Both the position numbers and the translations under genes were made by a program. The notes below the pieces were generated by a model. That model saw only the letters and a program-made list of their open reading frames with translations, searched no databases and was not told the origin of the DNA. Source: Desulfobacteraceae bacterium (GTDB lineage: Bacteria > Desulfobacterota > Desulfobacteria > Desulfobacterales > RPRI01). Taken from it: a stretch of 36,017 bases of DNA. The stretch is taken from positions 1 through 36,017 of the forward strand of contig RPRI01000040.1 of assembly GCA_003818505.1 (NCBI GenBank), given 5' to 3'. Each line of letters begins with the position of its first letter. Position 1 is the first letter of the stretch. Shown one piece after another: positions 27,935-35,964 of this stretch.

Positions 27935-28008
27935 CGCAAACAACCCGCATGAGTTTGTGGCGACACCACAAAGCATGATAATTCTGTTTTCATAATAAGT
28001 TGTTTGCG
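27935..28008 (+). repeat. nested stem-loop between moaE and moaC
   Basis: Outer arms CGCAAACAAC (27935-27944) and GTTGTTTGCG (27999-28008) are perfect 10-bp complements. Inside them TTTGTGG (27954-27960) pairs with CCACAAA (27966-27972) around a CGACA loop, and CATG at 27948-27951 pairs with CATG at 27974-27977, giving a lengthened inner hairpin with small internal mismatches. It fills most of the 118-base gap and ends 38 bases before the moaC start. It lacks a T-run, so it is not a standard terminator. It may be a cis-acting RNA element or a small palindromic repeat unit. Confidence 0.6.
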
Positions 28009-28046
28009 GTCTTAAATTATTACTTCAAACCGGTAGGAAACATATT

Positions 28047-28523
28047 ATGCCATCTTTTACTCATATTGACAAAAATGGAAGTGTGCGGATGGTTGATGTC
28101 ACGGAAAAAGAACCGACAGATAGGCGAGCCGTAGCGCAGGGTACAATATCCATGAATAAAGCCACCTTCAGGATGATCAAGAACAGGAAGGTGAAAAAAG
28201 GCAATGTACTTGAAACTGCCCGGATTGCAGGAATAATGGCCGCGAAAAACACATCGGGCCTTATACCGATGTGCCATCCCTTGAATTTAACCCATGTCGC
28301 TGTTGATTTTTATCCGGATGAATCCGGAAATAATATAAGAATAAAGGCCACGGTCAGACTTTTTGACCGAACCGGCGTTGAAATGGAAGCTCTGACCGCG
28401 GTGTCGGTTGCGGCTTTGACGATATATGATATGTGCAAGTCATACGACAGGGGAATGACCATTTCAGATATATGCCTTATTGAAAAAGAGGGCGGGAAGA
28501 GCGGAAACTTTGTAAGAGATTAG
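28047..28523 (+). CDS. moaC: cyclic pyranopterin monophosphate synthase
   Basis: Converts the 3',8-cyclo-dihydro-GTP made by MoaA into cyclic pyranopterin monophosphate, the first stable Mo-cofactor intermediate. The 158 residues match the family length. MVDVTEKEPTDRRAVAQG (15-32), MCHPLNLTHV (75-84) and MEALTAVSVAALTIYDMCK (113-131) are all signatures. Catalytic residues equivalent to Lys51 and Asp128 of E. coli MoaC are present at the same numbers, and GGKSGNF replaces the common GGKSGHW ending. A TAGGAAA ribosome binding site precedes the ATG. It follows moaE after the nested stem-loop. MoaA is not in the window. Confidence 0.95.
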   Translation: MPSFTHIDKNGSVRMVDVTEKEPTDRRAVAQGTISMNKATFRMIKNRKVKKGNVLETARIAGIMAAKNTSGLIPMCHPLNLTHVAVDFYPDESGNNIRIKATVRLFDRTGVEMEALTAVSVAALTIYDMCKSYDRGMTISDICLIEKEGGKSGNFVRD

Positions 28524-28586
28524 CTTTGACGGACTTTTTATGAGACCGTAAGATTCATACCCGTTAATGTTTAAAAATAACTTTCC

Positions 28587-29909
28587 ATGATAATATCAAA
28601 AGCTGTTTCATATATAACCCCGATAAACGGGACTTTTTTCAGCACCTCCTTGAGGAGTAGAAAAACACAGGAAACAATTTCTTACTTACTAAAAACATCC
28701 GTTTTGCTGATCGCCTGCTGTTTTACCCTTTTTTTTTACGGATGTTTTGGAAAAATTCTTAAGCCGGTTCCGGAATCCCCAGCGCTTGTAAAGTTGTCTT
28801 CTTACGAATACCCTGAATTTATCGACGACACATATTATGATAATCTGGAGGAAGGAATACGGCAGAGCCTCTCATATCTTAATAAAAGACCCCGGAACAT
28901 AAAATTTGCATTCGGGCAGGATCTGTATGAAACCACCCACATGGTCGATTCTCTGGTTAACTTTCTTGAATTTATAGAAAATAAACCTTCTGCTAATGAA
29001 TTAAAAAAGCACATCGATGAAAATTATTATGTCTATAAATCAACCGGAACGAAGGGGAGCGGGGACGTTCTTTTTACCGGATATTATGAACCTTTTTTGG
29101 AAGGAAGCCTTGTAAAGAGGGACACATATAAATATCCTGTTTACGGAATCCCGCCGGATCTTATCTCGATAGACCTTTCTTTATTTTCTCCGAAATACTC
29201 GGGAGAGAAAATTACGGGAAGATATACCGGGCAGACAGTTGTTCCTTATTATGATCGGAAAGAAATTGAAACAGGAGGAATACTTGATGGCAAGGCGCCT
29301 GTGTTGGCCTGGGTAAATAATCCTGTTGATCTTTTTTTTCTTCAGATTCAGGGATCCGGAAAGATTTTTCTCGACAACGGAGAAACGATAAATGTTCATT
29401 ATCATGCTGAAAACGGACATTCATATAAGAGTATCGGGAACCTTCTGATTCAAAATCAAATTATTCCGCCTTCCGAGATGTCTATGCAAAAAATCAGGGC
29501 TTATTTAGATTCCAGGCCAGAAGCTGTTCAGGAGATTTTGAATTACAATCCAAGTTATATTTTTTTTAAAACCGAAGAAGACGGGCCAAAGGGATATCTG
29601 GACGTAAAGCTGACGCCGGAAAGATCTGTAGCATTGGACAGACGCATATTTCCCCTGGCCGGCCTTGTATATATTGAAGCTGCAAAGCCTGTGGTTAGCG
29701 GAAACGGAGCAATCACCGGATGGACAAAAAACAAGAAATTTGTTTTAAACCAGGATACGGGTGGCGCTATTCGGGGGCCGGGCCGGGCCGACATATTCTG
29801 GGGCAACGGAAAGTATGCTGAAACAGCAGCAGGAAACATGAAACATAAAGGGTGTTTGTATTTTTTGATTCTGAAACCTGAAAGCGTTCTTAAACCAGAT
29901 AATGAATAG
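28587..29909 (+). CDS. mltA: membrane-bound lytic murein transglycosylase A
   Basis: Outer-membrane lipoprotein that cleaves peptidoglycan glycan strands. The 440 residues include a hydrophobic signal (about 34-51) ending in a likely lipobox before Cys53 (FFYGC). The MltA domain contains VLFTGYYEPFLEG, PVLAWVNNPVDLFFLQIQGSG, and the C-terminal 3D-type barrel with NQDTGGAIRGPGRADIFWGNG, which carries the catalytic Asp of the family. The ATG at 28587 leaves about 33 residues before the hydrophobic stretch and has no clear ribosome binding site, so a downstream start (for example TTG at 28650) is possible. It precedes tatA and tatC on the same strand. Confidence 0.92.
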   Translation: MIISKAVSYITPINGTFFSTSLRSRKTQETISYLLKTSVLLIACCFTLFFYGCFGKILKPVPESPALVKLSSYEYPEFIDDTYYDNLEEGIRQSLSYLNKRPRNIKFAFGQDLYETTHMVDSLVNFLEFIENKPSANELKKHIDENYYVYKSTGTKGSGDVLFTGYYEPFLEGSLVKRDTYKYPVYGIPPDLISIDLSLFSPKYSGEKITGRYTGQTVVPYYDRKEIETGGILDGKAPVLAWVNNPVDLFFLQIQGSGKIFLDNGETINVHYHAENGHSYKSIGNLLIQNQIIPPSEMSMQKIRAYLDSRPEAVQEILNYNPSYIFFKTEEDGPKGYLDVKLTPERSVALDRRIFPLAGLVYIEAAKPVVSGNGAITGWTKNKKFVLNQDTGGAIRGPGRADIFWGNGKYAETAAGNMKHKGCLYFLILKPESVLKPDNE

Positions 29910-30030
29910 AAACTAAGGAAGCTGTGATATTGCCAGTTTTATTCTGTCTTGACTATTGTCTGTAAAATCAGTACTGGAACTAGCCTGTATTTTAAAGGAA
30001 TTTAACTTTTAATTTGTATGGGAGAGAAGC

Positions 30031-30375
30031 ATGCTTGGGATAGGAATGCCGGAACTGATTGTCATTGCTGTTATAGCGCTTATTGTTATTGGTCCCGAAA
30101 AACTTCCAGGCCTTGCAAAAACTCTCGGACGCATATTCGGCGAATTGAAAAAGGCTACAAATGAATTCAAGGAAACAATGGAAGTAGAATCCAAAATGGC
30201 CGATGTTAAAAAGGCATTTAACGGTATCAACGAAAAAGAGATCTTTGACAAGGCAGAAACAGTGATAGAACCGGAAAACCCTGAAACTGCTTCCGAGCCC
30301 ACAGCGGATAATACTGAAGATATAAGTAACGATAAACGTGATGAAGATAAAGACGCCTCTATAGGAACCGTTTAA
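30031..30375 (+). CDS. tatA: Tat translocase subunit TatA/TatB family
   Basis: Small inner-membrane component of the twin-arginine pathway, which exports folded proteins. Residues 7-20 form the single transmembrane helix, followed by the hinge GPEKLPG (21-27), an amphipathic helix to about residue 50, and a charged, acidic C-terminal tail (114 residues in total). The MPELI/IGPEKLP wording fits both TatA and TatB, and the length is intermediate, so one protein may serve as both. A GGGAGAG ribosome binding site precedes the ATG. It ends 2 bases before tatC, a standard tat operon arrangement. Confidence 0.9.
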   Translation: MLGIGMPELIVIAVIALIVIGPEKLPGLAKTLGRIFGELKKATNEFKETMEVESKMADVKKAFNGINEKEIFDKAETVIEPENPETASEPTADNTEDISNDKRDEDKDASIGTV

Positions 30376-30377
30376 AG

Positions 30378-31118
30378 ATGAAAGAGGATGATAAGATTCC
30401 CTTTACAGCGCATCTGGAAGAACTCAGAAAACGGCTTGTATTATGCTGTATCGCAATTGGAGTAGGCTTTGTTATTGCATACGGATTTAAGGAAAAGCTG
30501 TTCGAAATTCTGACGCTTCCTCTTGTCCGGGAAATGAGAGCTGGGGATAAAATTATCTTTACCGGTTTAGCAGAAGCTTTTTTTACATATATGAAAGTCG
30601 CCTTACTCGCAGGAGTCATATTGGCCTCCCCTGTTATTATATACCAGTTCTGGGTTTTTATAGCTCCTGGGCTGTATCACAAGGAGAGGCGATATCTTGT
30701 TCCAATAGTTTTATTATCCGTCTTTTTTTTCGCAGGAGGCGCTCTTTTCTGTTTTTTTGTTGTTTTTCCTTTCGGCATTAAATATTTTTTAAGTTTTGCT
30801 ACCGATGTTATACAGCCGCTGATTTCCATGAAGGAATATTTAAGTTTTACAACAAAAATGATTCTTGCTTTCGGTCTTATATTTGAGCTTCCCCTTGTTC
30901 TTGTGTTTTTGGCGAGGTTTGGAATAGTTACTGTCGAATTTTTGAGAAAAAACAGGAAATATGCTATTTTATTAATATTTATTGTTGCAGCGATTTTGAC
31001 TCCTCCCGATGTCATTTCTCAGGTTCTTATGGCGATTCCCCTCATGTTTCTGTACGAAATAAGTATAATTGGGGCCATTTTTTTCGGTAAAAAGAAAGAA
31101 AATATAACTGGTGTGTGA
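30378..31118 (+). CDS. tatC: Tat translocase subunit TatC
   Basis: Multi-spanning receptor for twin-arginine signal peptides. The 246 residues show about six transmembrane segments. The cytoplasmic start has HLEELRKR (12-19), which contacts the RR motif. Glu66 in GLAEAF corresponds to the conserved periplasm-side Glu, and FIAPGLY (94-100) followed by ERRY is a family signature. It is translated from a start 2 bases after tatA. In a sulfate reducer, likely Tat clients are periplasmic formate dehydrogenases and hydrogenases, which links functionally to the Mo-cofactor genes upstream. That link is inference. Confidence 0.97.
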   Translation: MKEDDKIPFTAHLEELRKRLVLCCIAIGVGFVIAYGFKEKLFEILTLPLVREMRAGDKIIFTGLAEAFFTYMKVALLAGVILASPVIIYQFWVFIAPGLYHKERRYLVPIVLLSVFFFAGGALFCFFVVFPFGIKYFLSFATDVIQPLISMKEYLSFTTKMILAFGLIFELPLVLVFLARFGIVTVEFLRKNRKYAILLIFIVAAILTPPDVISQVLMAIPLMFLYEISIIGAIFFGKKKENITGV

Positions 31119-31133
31119 TCCGTAAAAAACAAA

Positions 31134-31162
31134 TTGACAGAATTTGCTGGTGTTGATAGAAA
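31134..31162 (+). promoter_or_regulatory. candidate promoter for the cytochrome c3 gene
   Basis: Perfect -35 TTGACA (31134-31139), a 17-base spacer, and TAGAAA at 31157-31162 as a fair -10. It lies about 80 bases upstream of the ATG and just after the tatC stop, so the cytochrome probably has its own transcript. Confidence 0.45.
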
Positions 31163-31240
31163 ATGAAGGGGAAGACAGAGTCGGTAAAGGTATTTTTTGT
31201 TGAAGTTAATTAAATCTTGAAAGGGGGGTAAACGGAATTT

Positions 31241-31696
31241 ATGAGAGTAAAGTCATTATTGCTAGTGGTGTCGGTGGTTGGAATTGCAACTCTTTTTCTT
31301 TCAGCATCTATCTTTGCTGGAACGACAGTCCCTGATGTAATCAAGATGGAAACAAAGGGATATGAAAAACACGAAAAAGGCGCTGTTTCATTTTCTCACA
31401 AGAAGCATTCCGAGGAATATAAGGCCGGATGCGGCGATTGCCATCATGACGCAAAAGGCAAGCCTCTGGCAAACCTTAAAGCGGGAGATAAGGTTCAGGG
31501 CTGCATAGAGTGTCATAAGAAGCCGGGCGAGAAACCAAAAGGGAAAGATGCGCCCAAGCTTTCAAAGAAAGAGGCCCTCGAGTATCATGCTGAAGCTCTA
31601 CATGATAACTGTCAGGGGTGCCACAAGGACTTTAACAAGAAAAACAATTCAAAGGCAGCTCCTACAACCTGCGCAAAGTGTCATGCAAAGAAGTAA
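31241..31696 (+). CDS. periplasmic class III-type tetrahaem cytochrome c
   Basis: Low-potential electron carrier, expected to link periplasmic hydrogenase or formate dehydrogenase to membrane complexes in sulfate reduction. The 151 residues comprise a Sec signal (about 1-26, cleavage after SIFA) and four CxxCH haem-binding motifs starting at Cys64, Cys88, Cys124 and Cys144. Additional His residues (53, 56, 69, 116, 121) can serve as distal ligands, including the FSHKKH motif typical of cytochrome c3. The Lys-rich surface fits docking to acidic partners. A strong GGGGGG-type ribosome binding site precedes the ATG. It converges on the dsr operon and is followed by an intrinsic terminator. Confidence 0.92.
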   Translation: MRVKSLLLVVSVVGIATLFLSASIFAGTTVPDVIKMETKGYEKHEKGAVSFSHKKHSEEYKAGCGDCHHDAKGKPLANLKAGDKVQGCIECHKKPGEKPKGKDAPKLSKKEALEYHAEALHDNCQGCHKDFNKKNNSKAAPTTCAKCHAKK

Positions 31697-31724
31697 ATAA
31701 ATTTACAGGCAGAGTAATTATTCC

Positions 31725-31762
31725 GGGCCGGTTTCTTTACAAAGATGCCGGCCCTGCTTTTT
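31725..31762 (+). terminator. intrinsic terminator of the cytochrome gene overlapping the dsrN 3' end
   Basis: GGGCCGG (31725-31731) and CCGGCCC (31748-31754) form a perfect 7-bp GC stem. TCTTT/AAAGA pairs inside the loop, and TGCTTTTT follows on the plus strand. The stem encloses the stop codon of the convergent dsrN gene, so the same hairpin probably also forms in the dsr transcript, although no T-run follows it on the minus strand. Confidence 0.75.
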
Positions 31763-33170
31763 GATTATCACGATATATAACGGCATTTTTTATGATGGCT
31801 TCTGCCCATGCCGGTGTTCCCAATGCGTGAATGTGGGTATATGTGGCAAGGACATTTTTGAAAACAACGCCGTCTTTGTTTTTTATAAGACCGGATCCTC
31901 TTTTTATGCTGAAGACAAGGTTTTCTTCTTCCCCCTCCCATTTAAGAATGTTTGAATAATGAAATTCGTGTCCGAAAATTTCAGTTCCTGTTTTGAAATA
32001 AGGATTACTTTTTTCCACTATAACTATTGTATAACCGTGAGCCTGGGGTTTTTTTGAAAAGCCGAAAACTACAGGCAGGATTCCCGCCATATCGTAAGTT
32101 TCTCCATCAAGAACGAGCTGTTTTCCCAGGTACATCAGGCCCCCGCATTCCGCATATACAGGAAGGCCTTTTTCCGCAAGGGTTTTTAATTCTTCTTTGT
32201 AAAAAGTGTTTTCGGAAAGTTCTTTTGCGTGAGTTTCAGGAAAACCTCCTCCTATATAGAGGGCGTCGATATGCGGAAATGTTTTATTCGACAGAGGGCT
32301 TGTATATATTATCTCTGCACCTGCAGAGATAAGCGCATCAATGTTGTCCTGATAATAAAACTGAAAAGCGGAATCTCTCATGATGCCGATTCTGGGTTTT
32401 ATTGCGAAACCTGCTGGCGGATCGGCATACTCCTTTTCCGATATCTCAATCTTTTCAGAACGCCCTGCCGCCGATAGGCTTGGCACGTCTAAAGCTGTTT
32501 GTGACAGTTTGCCGAGATCGATATATTTGACTGCCATTTCCGCAGCAGCAGCAATGGAGTCGGCCGCCCAGTTATGTTCGGCTGTAGGTATAAGTCCCAT
32601 GTGCCTTTCAGGAAAACTCTGCCTGTTGAGTTTAGGAACGGAGCCGAGAACTGGCACTCCTGTGTGGTGTTCGATACTTCTTGTTAAGATGCTTTCATGC
32701 CGTGCGCCTGCAACCCTGTTTAATATCACACCCCTGATATCAACATCTCCGTCAAAATGGATGCAACCCAAGACAACTGCGGCATTAGTCCGGGTGCTCT
32801 TGGTGCAGTCAATGCATAAAAGCACGGGGGCCCTGAGAAGTTTCGCAAGCTCGGCAGTGCTGGTAGTTCCTTCGAGATCTATCCCGTCGTAAAGACCGCG
32901 GTTTCCTTCAATGATTGACAAGTCGCTGTACATAGAGTGGAAGGAAAATGAAGTAAGTACAAGGTTAACAGGAACAAGAAATGTGTCCAGATTATAGCAG
33001 GGCCGGCCTGCAGCAAGAGCAAGCCAGCCCGCATCAATATAATCAGGACCTTTTTTGAAAGGAGAAACTTGTTTTCCGGCAGCTTTTAATGCAGCAATTA
33101 TGCCGGTAGATATTATGGTTTTCCCTGATCCACCCCTGATGGCCGAAATAACTATTCTGGGAAAAGCCAT
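31737..33170 (-). CDS. dsrN: DsrN/CbiA-family glutamine-dependent amidotransferase
   Basis: Homologue of cobyrinic acid a,c-diamide synthase. Next to dsrAB this gene is called dsrN and is thought to amidate siroheme for sulfite reductase. In the 477-residue form, the P-loop GGSGKT (13-18) and KKGPDYIDAGW bind ATP and substrate in the N-terminal domain. The class I glutaminase domain has Cys342 in YAECGGLMYLG and His in GHEFHYS near 401-404. I chose ATG 33170, with AGGA a few bases upstream; an in-frame GTG at 33185 would add 5 residues. It starts 24 bases after dsrD. Function in vitamin B12 synthesis is the alternative, but no other cobalamin genes are nearby. Confidence 0.85.
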   Translation of the reverse strand: MAFPRIVISAIRGGSGKTIISTGIIAALKAAGKQVSPFKKGPDYIDAGWLALAAGRPCYNLDTFLVPVNLVLTSFSFHSMYSDLSIIEGNRGLYDGIDLEGTTSTAELAKLLRAPVLLCIDCTKSTRTNAAVVLGCIHFDGDVDIRGVILNRVAGARHESILTRSIEHHTGVPVLGSVPKLNRQSFPERHMGLIPTAEHNWAADSIAAAAEMAVKYIDLGKLSQTALDVPSLSAAGRSEKIEISEKEYADPPAGFAIKPRIGIMRDSAFQFYYQDNIDALISAGAEIIYTSPLSNKTFPHIDALYIGGGFPETHAKELSENTFYKEELKTLAEKGLPVYAECGGLMYLGKQLVLDGETYDMAGILPVVFGFSKKPQAHGYTIVIVEKSNPYFKTGTEIFGHEFHYSNILKWEGEEENLVFSIKRGSGLIKNKDGVVFKNVLATYTHIHALGTPAWAEAIIKNAVIYRDNQKAGPASL

Positions 33171-33194
33171 TTTTTCCTGCGTCACGGAAGAAAG

Positions 33195-33434
33195 TTAATC
33201 TTCATCTTCTGCATGAGCCTGTTTGCCGACCCCTTTGAGACCGATCAGGGTGGTGCTTCCGCTTGACCAGTATTCAAGAATGCCTTCGGTGACCATTTGA
33301 TTTACGAGATTTTTTACTTCTCTCGGTTTTTCATCCGGCGCCATTGCGTAGAAGTCTTTCAGATAAAACTTTGATTTGCCCTTTTTGCCTTCAAGAGTTT
33401 CTACTATCAGTTTTTTTAAAGCTTCTTTGTCCAT
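33195..33434 (-). CDS. dsrD: dissimilatory sulfite reductase accessory protein DsrD
   Basis: Small soluble winged-helix protein of 79 residues, found with dsrAB in sulfate reducers and absent from sulfur oxidisers. It is reported to bind and stimulate DsrAB. The sequence has the expected start (MDKEALKKLIVETLEGKKGKSKFYLKD split by short turns), the MAPDEKPREVKNLVNQMV helix, and the LEYWSSGSTTLIGLKG wing. Its ATG has a GAGG ribosome binding site. It lies 61 bases after dsrB, separated by a strong hairpin. Its presence points to the reductive direction of the pathway. Confidence 0.96.
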   Translation of the reverse strand: MDKEALKKLIVETLEGKKGKSKFYLKDFYAMAPDEKPREVKNLVNQMVTEGILEYWSSGSTTLIGLKGVGKQAHAEDED

Positions 33435-33456
33435 TATTTGGCCTCATAATAAATTT

Positions 33457-33481
33457 AACCGGGGCAATTTTTGCCCCGGTT
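33457..33481. other. 11-bp GC-rich hairpin between dsrB and dsrD
   Basis: Perfect 11-bp inverted repeat: 33457-33467 pairs with 33471-33481 (core CCGGGGC/GCCCCGG) around a 3-base loop. On the dsr (minus) strand the sequence after it is AAATTTATTATG, with no T-run, so full termination is unlikely. On the plus strand a TTGTTGTTTG tail follows. It probably acts as a partial terminator or an RNA-processing/stabilising element that sets dsrAB expression above dsrD-dsrN. Confidence 0.7.
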
Positions 33482-33495
33482 TGTTGTTTGAACTG

Positions 33496-34641
33496 CTAGA
33501 ACTTAAACTGCGTTGTCTGGCGCCATGTAAAATAAGCCGGATCACGGAAATCATCAATAAGATGGTGAGTAAACGGAAGGTCGCATTTCTCAAAAAATCT
33601 TTCCCATCCTATTCTTTCAGCCCATTCGCCGAGACGTTCATATTTATTTGCGTCTTTTGCATAGGCCTCAACCATTTTCTTGATGGTATCGGTCGTCTGT
33701 GGCCAGCGCGGTGGTTCATTGGGCAGGTAAGCAACTACGACTTTAGAAAATTTAGGAGCGCTTATCCTGTTTGAAACCTTTCCGCCGGCCATGATTACTA
33801 TTCCGTCGCCGACATCATCAGCAAGAGGCATCGAGGGGCACATCGTGTAGCAGTTGCCGCAGAACATGCATCTTTCGGCATTTACGGCAACGCTGTTTAA
33901 TTTTGCTCCGCCCACTTCAACTTTTGCTGGCTTGATGGCTGCGGTCGGGCATGCAGCTATTGCAAGCGGAATTTCACACATCTTATCCAGATATTCATTG
34001 TCAATCATAGGCGGTTTGCGGTGATATCCGAGAATGGCGATATCGGAGCAGTGAACAGCGCCGCACATGTTAAGGCAGCAGGCAAGAGAAACGCGCAGCT
34101 GGGCAGGCATTCTCATGCTTTTGAAATCATCAAACAAAACATCCATAGTAGCTTTAACCGGGCCGGAAGCATCCGTAGCCGGTGTATGGCAATGAATCCA
34201 TCCCTGAGTGTGGACTATATTGGTGACTCCGGCGCCAGTGCCGCCGATCGGGAACTTGAAACTTCCGCCTGCGAATTTTCTGCTCTCAAGGTCTTTTTTC
34301 AAAGGAGCAACTTTATCCTGGCTGTCTACAAAAAACTCTATGTTGTTTCTGGTTGTAAATCTTAAATACCCGCTACAGTGCTTGTCTGCGATTTCACAAA
34401 GTTCGCGGATATGCGTACAGGTCATAAGACGACAACCGCCTACTCTTACTGTAAAAATCTTATCGCCTGTTTCAGAAACATGAACCAGAACACCCGGTTC
34501 AAGAATTTCGTGATACAGCCACTTGCCTTTGTTTTTTGCAATTATCGGATGATAGAACTCATCATATTTTCTCGGACCGATGTCGGTTATCCTGTTTTCC
34601 ATCGGTTTGTCTTTATTGTATCCTGAGGATATGAATGCCAT
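33496..34641 (-). CDS. dsrB: dissimilatory sulfite reductase beta subunit
   Basis: Catalytic partner of DsrA in the cytoplasmic alpha2beta2 siroheme enzyme that reduces sulfite, forming a DsrC trisulfide. The 381 residues contain the siroheme/[4Fe-4S] ligand set Cys151 ([11 protein letters not shown]), Cys188, Cys189 and Cys193 (SLACCLNMC). A ferredoxin-type [4Fe-4S] domain (Cys258, Cys261, Cys264, Cys268 in [16 protein letters not shown]) follows. In known DsrAB the beta-subunit siroheme site is the active one, and all its Cys ligands are present here. A GGGGG-rich ribosome binding site precedes the ATG, 12 bases after dsrA. The C-terminus [16 protein letters not shown] is typical of the family. 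Confidence 0.98.
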   Translation of the reverse strand: MAFISSGYNKDKPMENRITDIGPRKYDEFYHPIIAKNKGKWLYHEILEPGVLVHVSETGDKIFTVRVGGCRLMTCTHIRELCEIADKHCSGYLRFTTRNNIEFFVDSQDKVAPLKKDLESRKFAGGSFKFPIGGTGAGVTNIVHTQGWIHCHTPATDASGPVKATMDVLFDDFKSMRMPAQLRVSLACCLNMCGAVHCSDIAILGYHRKPPMIDNEYLDKMCEIPLAIAACPTAAIKPAKVEVGGAKLNSVAVNAERCMFCGNCYTMCPSMPLADDVGDGIVIMAGGKVSNRISAPKFSKVVVAYLPNEPPRWPQTTDTIKKMVEAYAKDANKYERLGEWAERIGWERFFEKCDLPFTHHLIDDFRDPAYFTWRQTTQFKF

Positions 34642-34653
34642 AGTCTTTACCCC

Positions 34654-35964
34654 CTATCTCTGATGATATTTTCTGAATTCGTTAATGTCACGAGTAAATC
34701 CGCCTTCAACCTCTTCCTCTTTCCAGAAGATGTAAGGATTGGATCTCGGCTCTTTTACATGCTGCGGCATAGGCTTGATGTTTGTTACTTCAAGAAGTTT
34801 CTGGAAACCCTGGCGTTTGATCAGTTCGCCGAGTCTTTCACGGTTCTTTCCTTCTTCCATCCACCAATCCCAAATACCTTCAATAACTTCCTTGATTTCG
34901 TCATAAGGTTCTTCAACCTTAATAAAAGGAACAAGGAGAGAACCCATCTGGGCGCCGTCAAGAATCGGAGCTTTGGCTCCAACCAGTATTGAAAGTCCTC
35001 TATCGTTACCTATTCTCAGGGCTCGCGGCATAACGTTAATGCAGTGCATACACCTCGTACATTCTCTGTTGTTGATTTCGAGCTTACCGCCTTCATAACG
35101 CATGCAGCCTGTCGGGCAAAGATTAACTACTTCTTTCTGGATATCGAACTTACCCCAGTCGCGACCTGAATGAGCTCCTGCGTTCGGAGGATATTCTCCG
35201 CCAACATATGCCTTAACCGCTTTCTGGTCGATCCTGATGTCATCTTTCCAGGTGCCTATAAAGGACATATCTGAGCGTGCGATTGATGCAACGCAGCAGT
35301 TGGGGCATCCGTCGAACTTGAACTTGAATTTGTAAGGAAATGCCGGACGGTGCAGTTCGTCCTGATAATCATTTGTAAGCGTGTGGCATAAAGCCTGCGT
35401 ATCGTAGCAGGAATACTCGCATCGTGCCTCACCGATACAATCCGAAGGAGTTCTTAGGTTTGAACCCGATCCTCCCAAATCCTGATTAAATGTATGGGTC
35501 AATTCAAAGAAGATTTCTTCCAATTGCGGAGTCGTCGTTCCTATCCACACGATGTCTCCTGTCGACCCGTGCATATTGGTAATACCGCTTCCACGCAAGT
35601 CCCAAAGGTCACACAGCTGCCTTAAGTATTTTGATGTATAGAACTTACCGGCAGGCTGGCTTATACGCATGGTATGGAAATGAGCAACCCCGGGAAACAT
35701 TTCCGGCTGGTCGCAATATCTGCCAATAACGCCTCCGCCATAACCAAAAACACCAACAATTCCTCCGTGTTTCCAGTGAGTTCTTTTGTGTTTGTAAGAA
35801 AGTTCCAGAATTCCTAGCAGGTCTTCACAAACATCCACCGGAATCTGGAAATTAACACCTTTCACGTTCTTTGCTCTTGTGTCTGCCTCTTGCTTCAGAT
35901 CAGATACAAAGCTTGGCCACGGCCCGCTTTCAAGCTGATCCAACAAAGGGGTCTTATGTTTCAT
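34654..35964 (-). CDS. dsrA: dissimilatory sulfite reductase alpha subunit
   Basis: Alpha subunit of DsrAB, the terminal enzyme of sulfate respiration. Of 436 residues, the structural [4Fe-4S]-siroheme ligands are Cys176, Cys182 (DCIGEARC) and Cys220, Cys224 (DGCPNCC), matching the C-x5-C/C-x3-C pattern. The inserted ferredoxin domain has Cys283 (NLCPTGC) and Cys302, Cys305, Cys308 (ECTRCMHC). HRPAFPYKFKFKFDGCPN and WDWWMEEGKNRERLGELI are family-diagnostic. The ATG at 35964 has a near-perfect GGAGGT ribosome binding site (35971-35976) six bases upstream, fitting high expression. It is the first gene of dsrABDN; its promoter lies beyond the window edge. Confidence 0.98.
   Translation of the reverse strand: MKHKTPLLDQLESGPWPSFVSDLKQEADTRAKNVKGVNFQIPVDVCEDLLGILELSYKHKRTHWKHGGIVGVFGYGGGVIGRYCDQPEMFPGVAHFHTMRISQPAGKFYTSKYLRQLCDLWDLRGSGITNMHGSTGDIVWIGTTTPQLEEIFFELTHTFNQDLGGSGSNLRTPSDCIGEARCEYSCYDTQALCHTLTNDYQDELHRPAFPYKFKFKFDGCPNCCVASIARSDMSFIGTWKDDIRIDQKAVKAYVGGEYPPNAGAHSGRDWGKFDIQKEVVNLCPTGCMRYEGGKLEINNRECTRCMHCINVMPRALRIGNDRGLSILVGAKAPILDGAQMGSLLVPFIKVEEPYDEIKEVIEGIWDWWMEEGKNRERLGELIKRQGFQKLLEVTNIKPMPQHVKEPRSNPYIFWKEEEVEGGFTRDINEFRKYHQR

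Noticed and set aside
27935-28008. Moco riboswitch
   Set aside because: The stem-loop sits by a Mo-cofactor gene, but I could not match the conserved Moco RNA core from memory, so I kept it as an unassigned structure.
31737-33170. Cobalamin-pathway CobB/CbiA
   Set aside because: The family is the same, but the operon position directly after dsrABD and the lack of other cobalamin genes favour the DsrN assignment.
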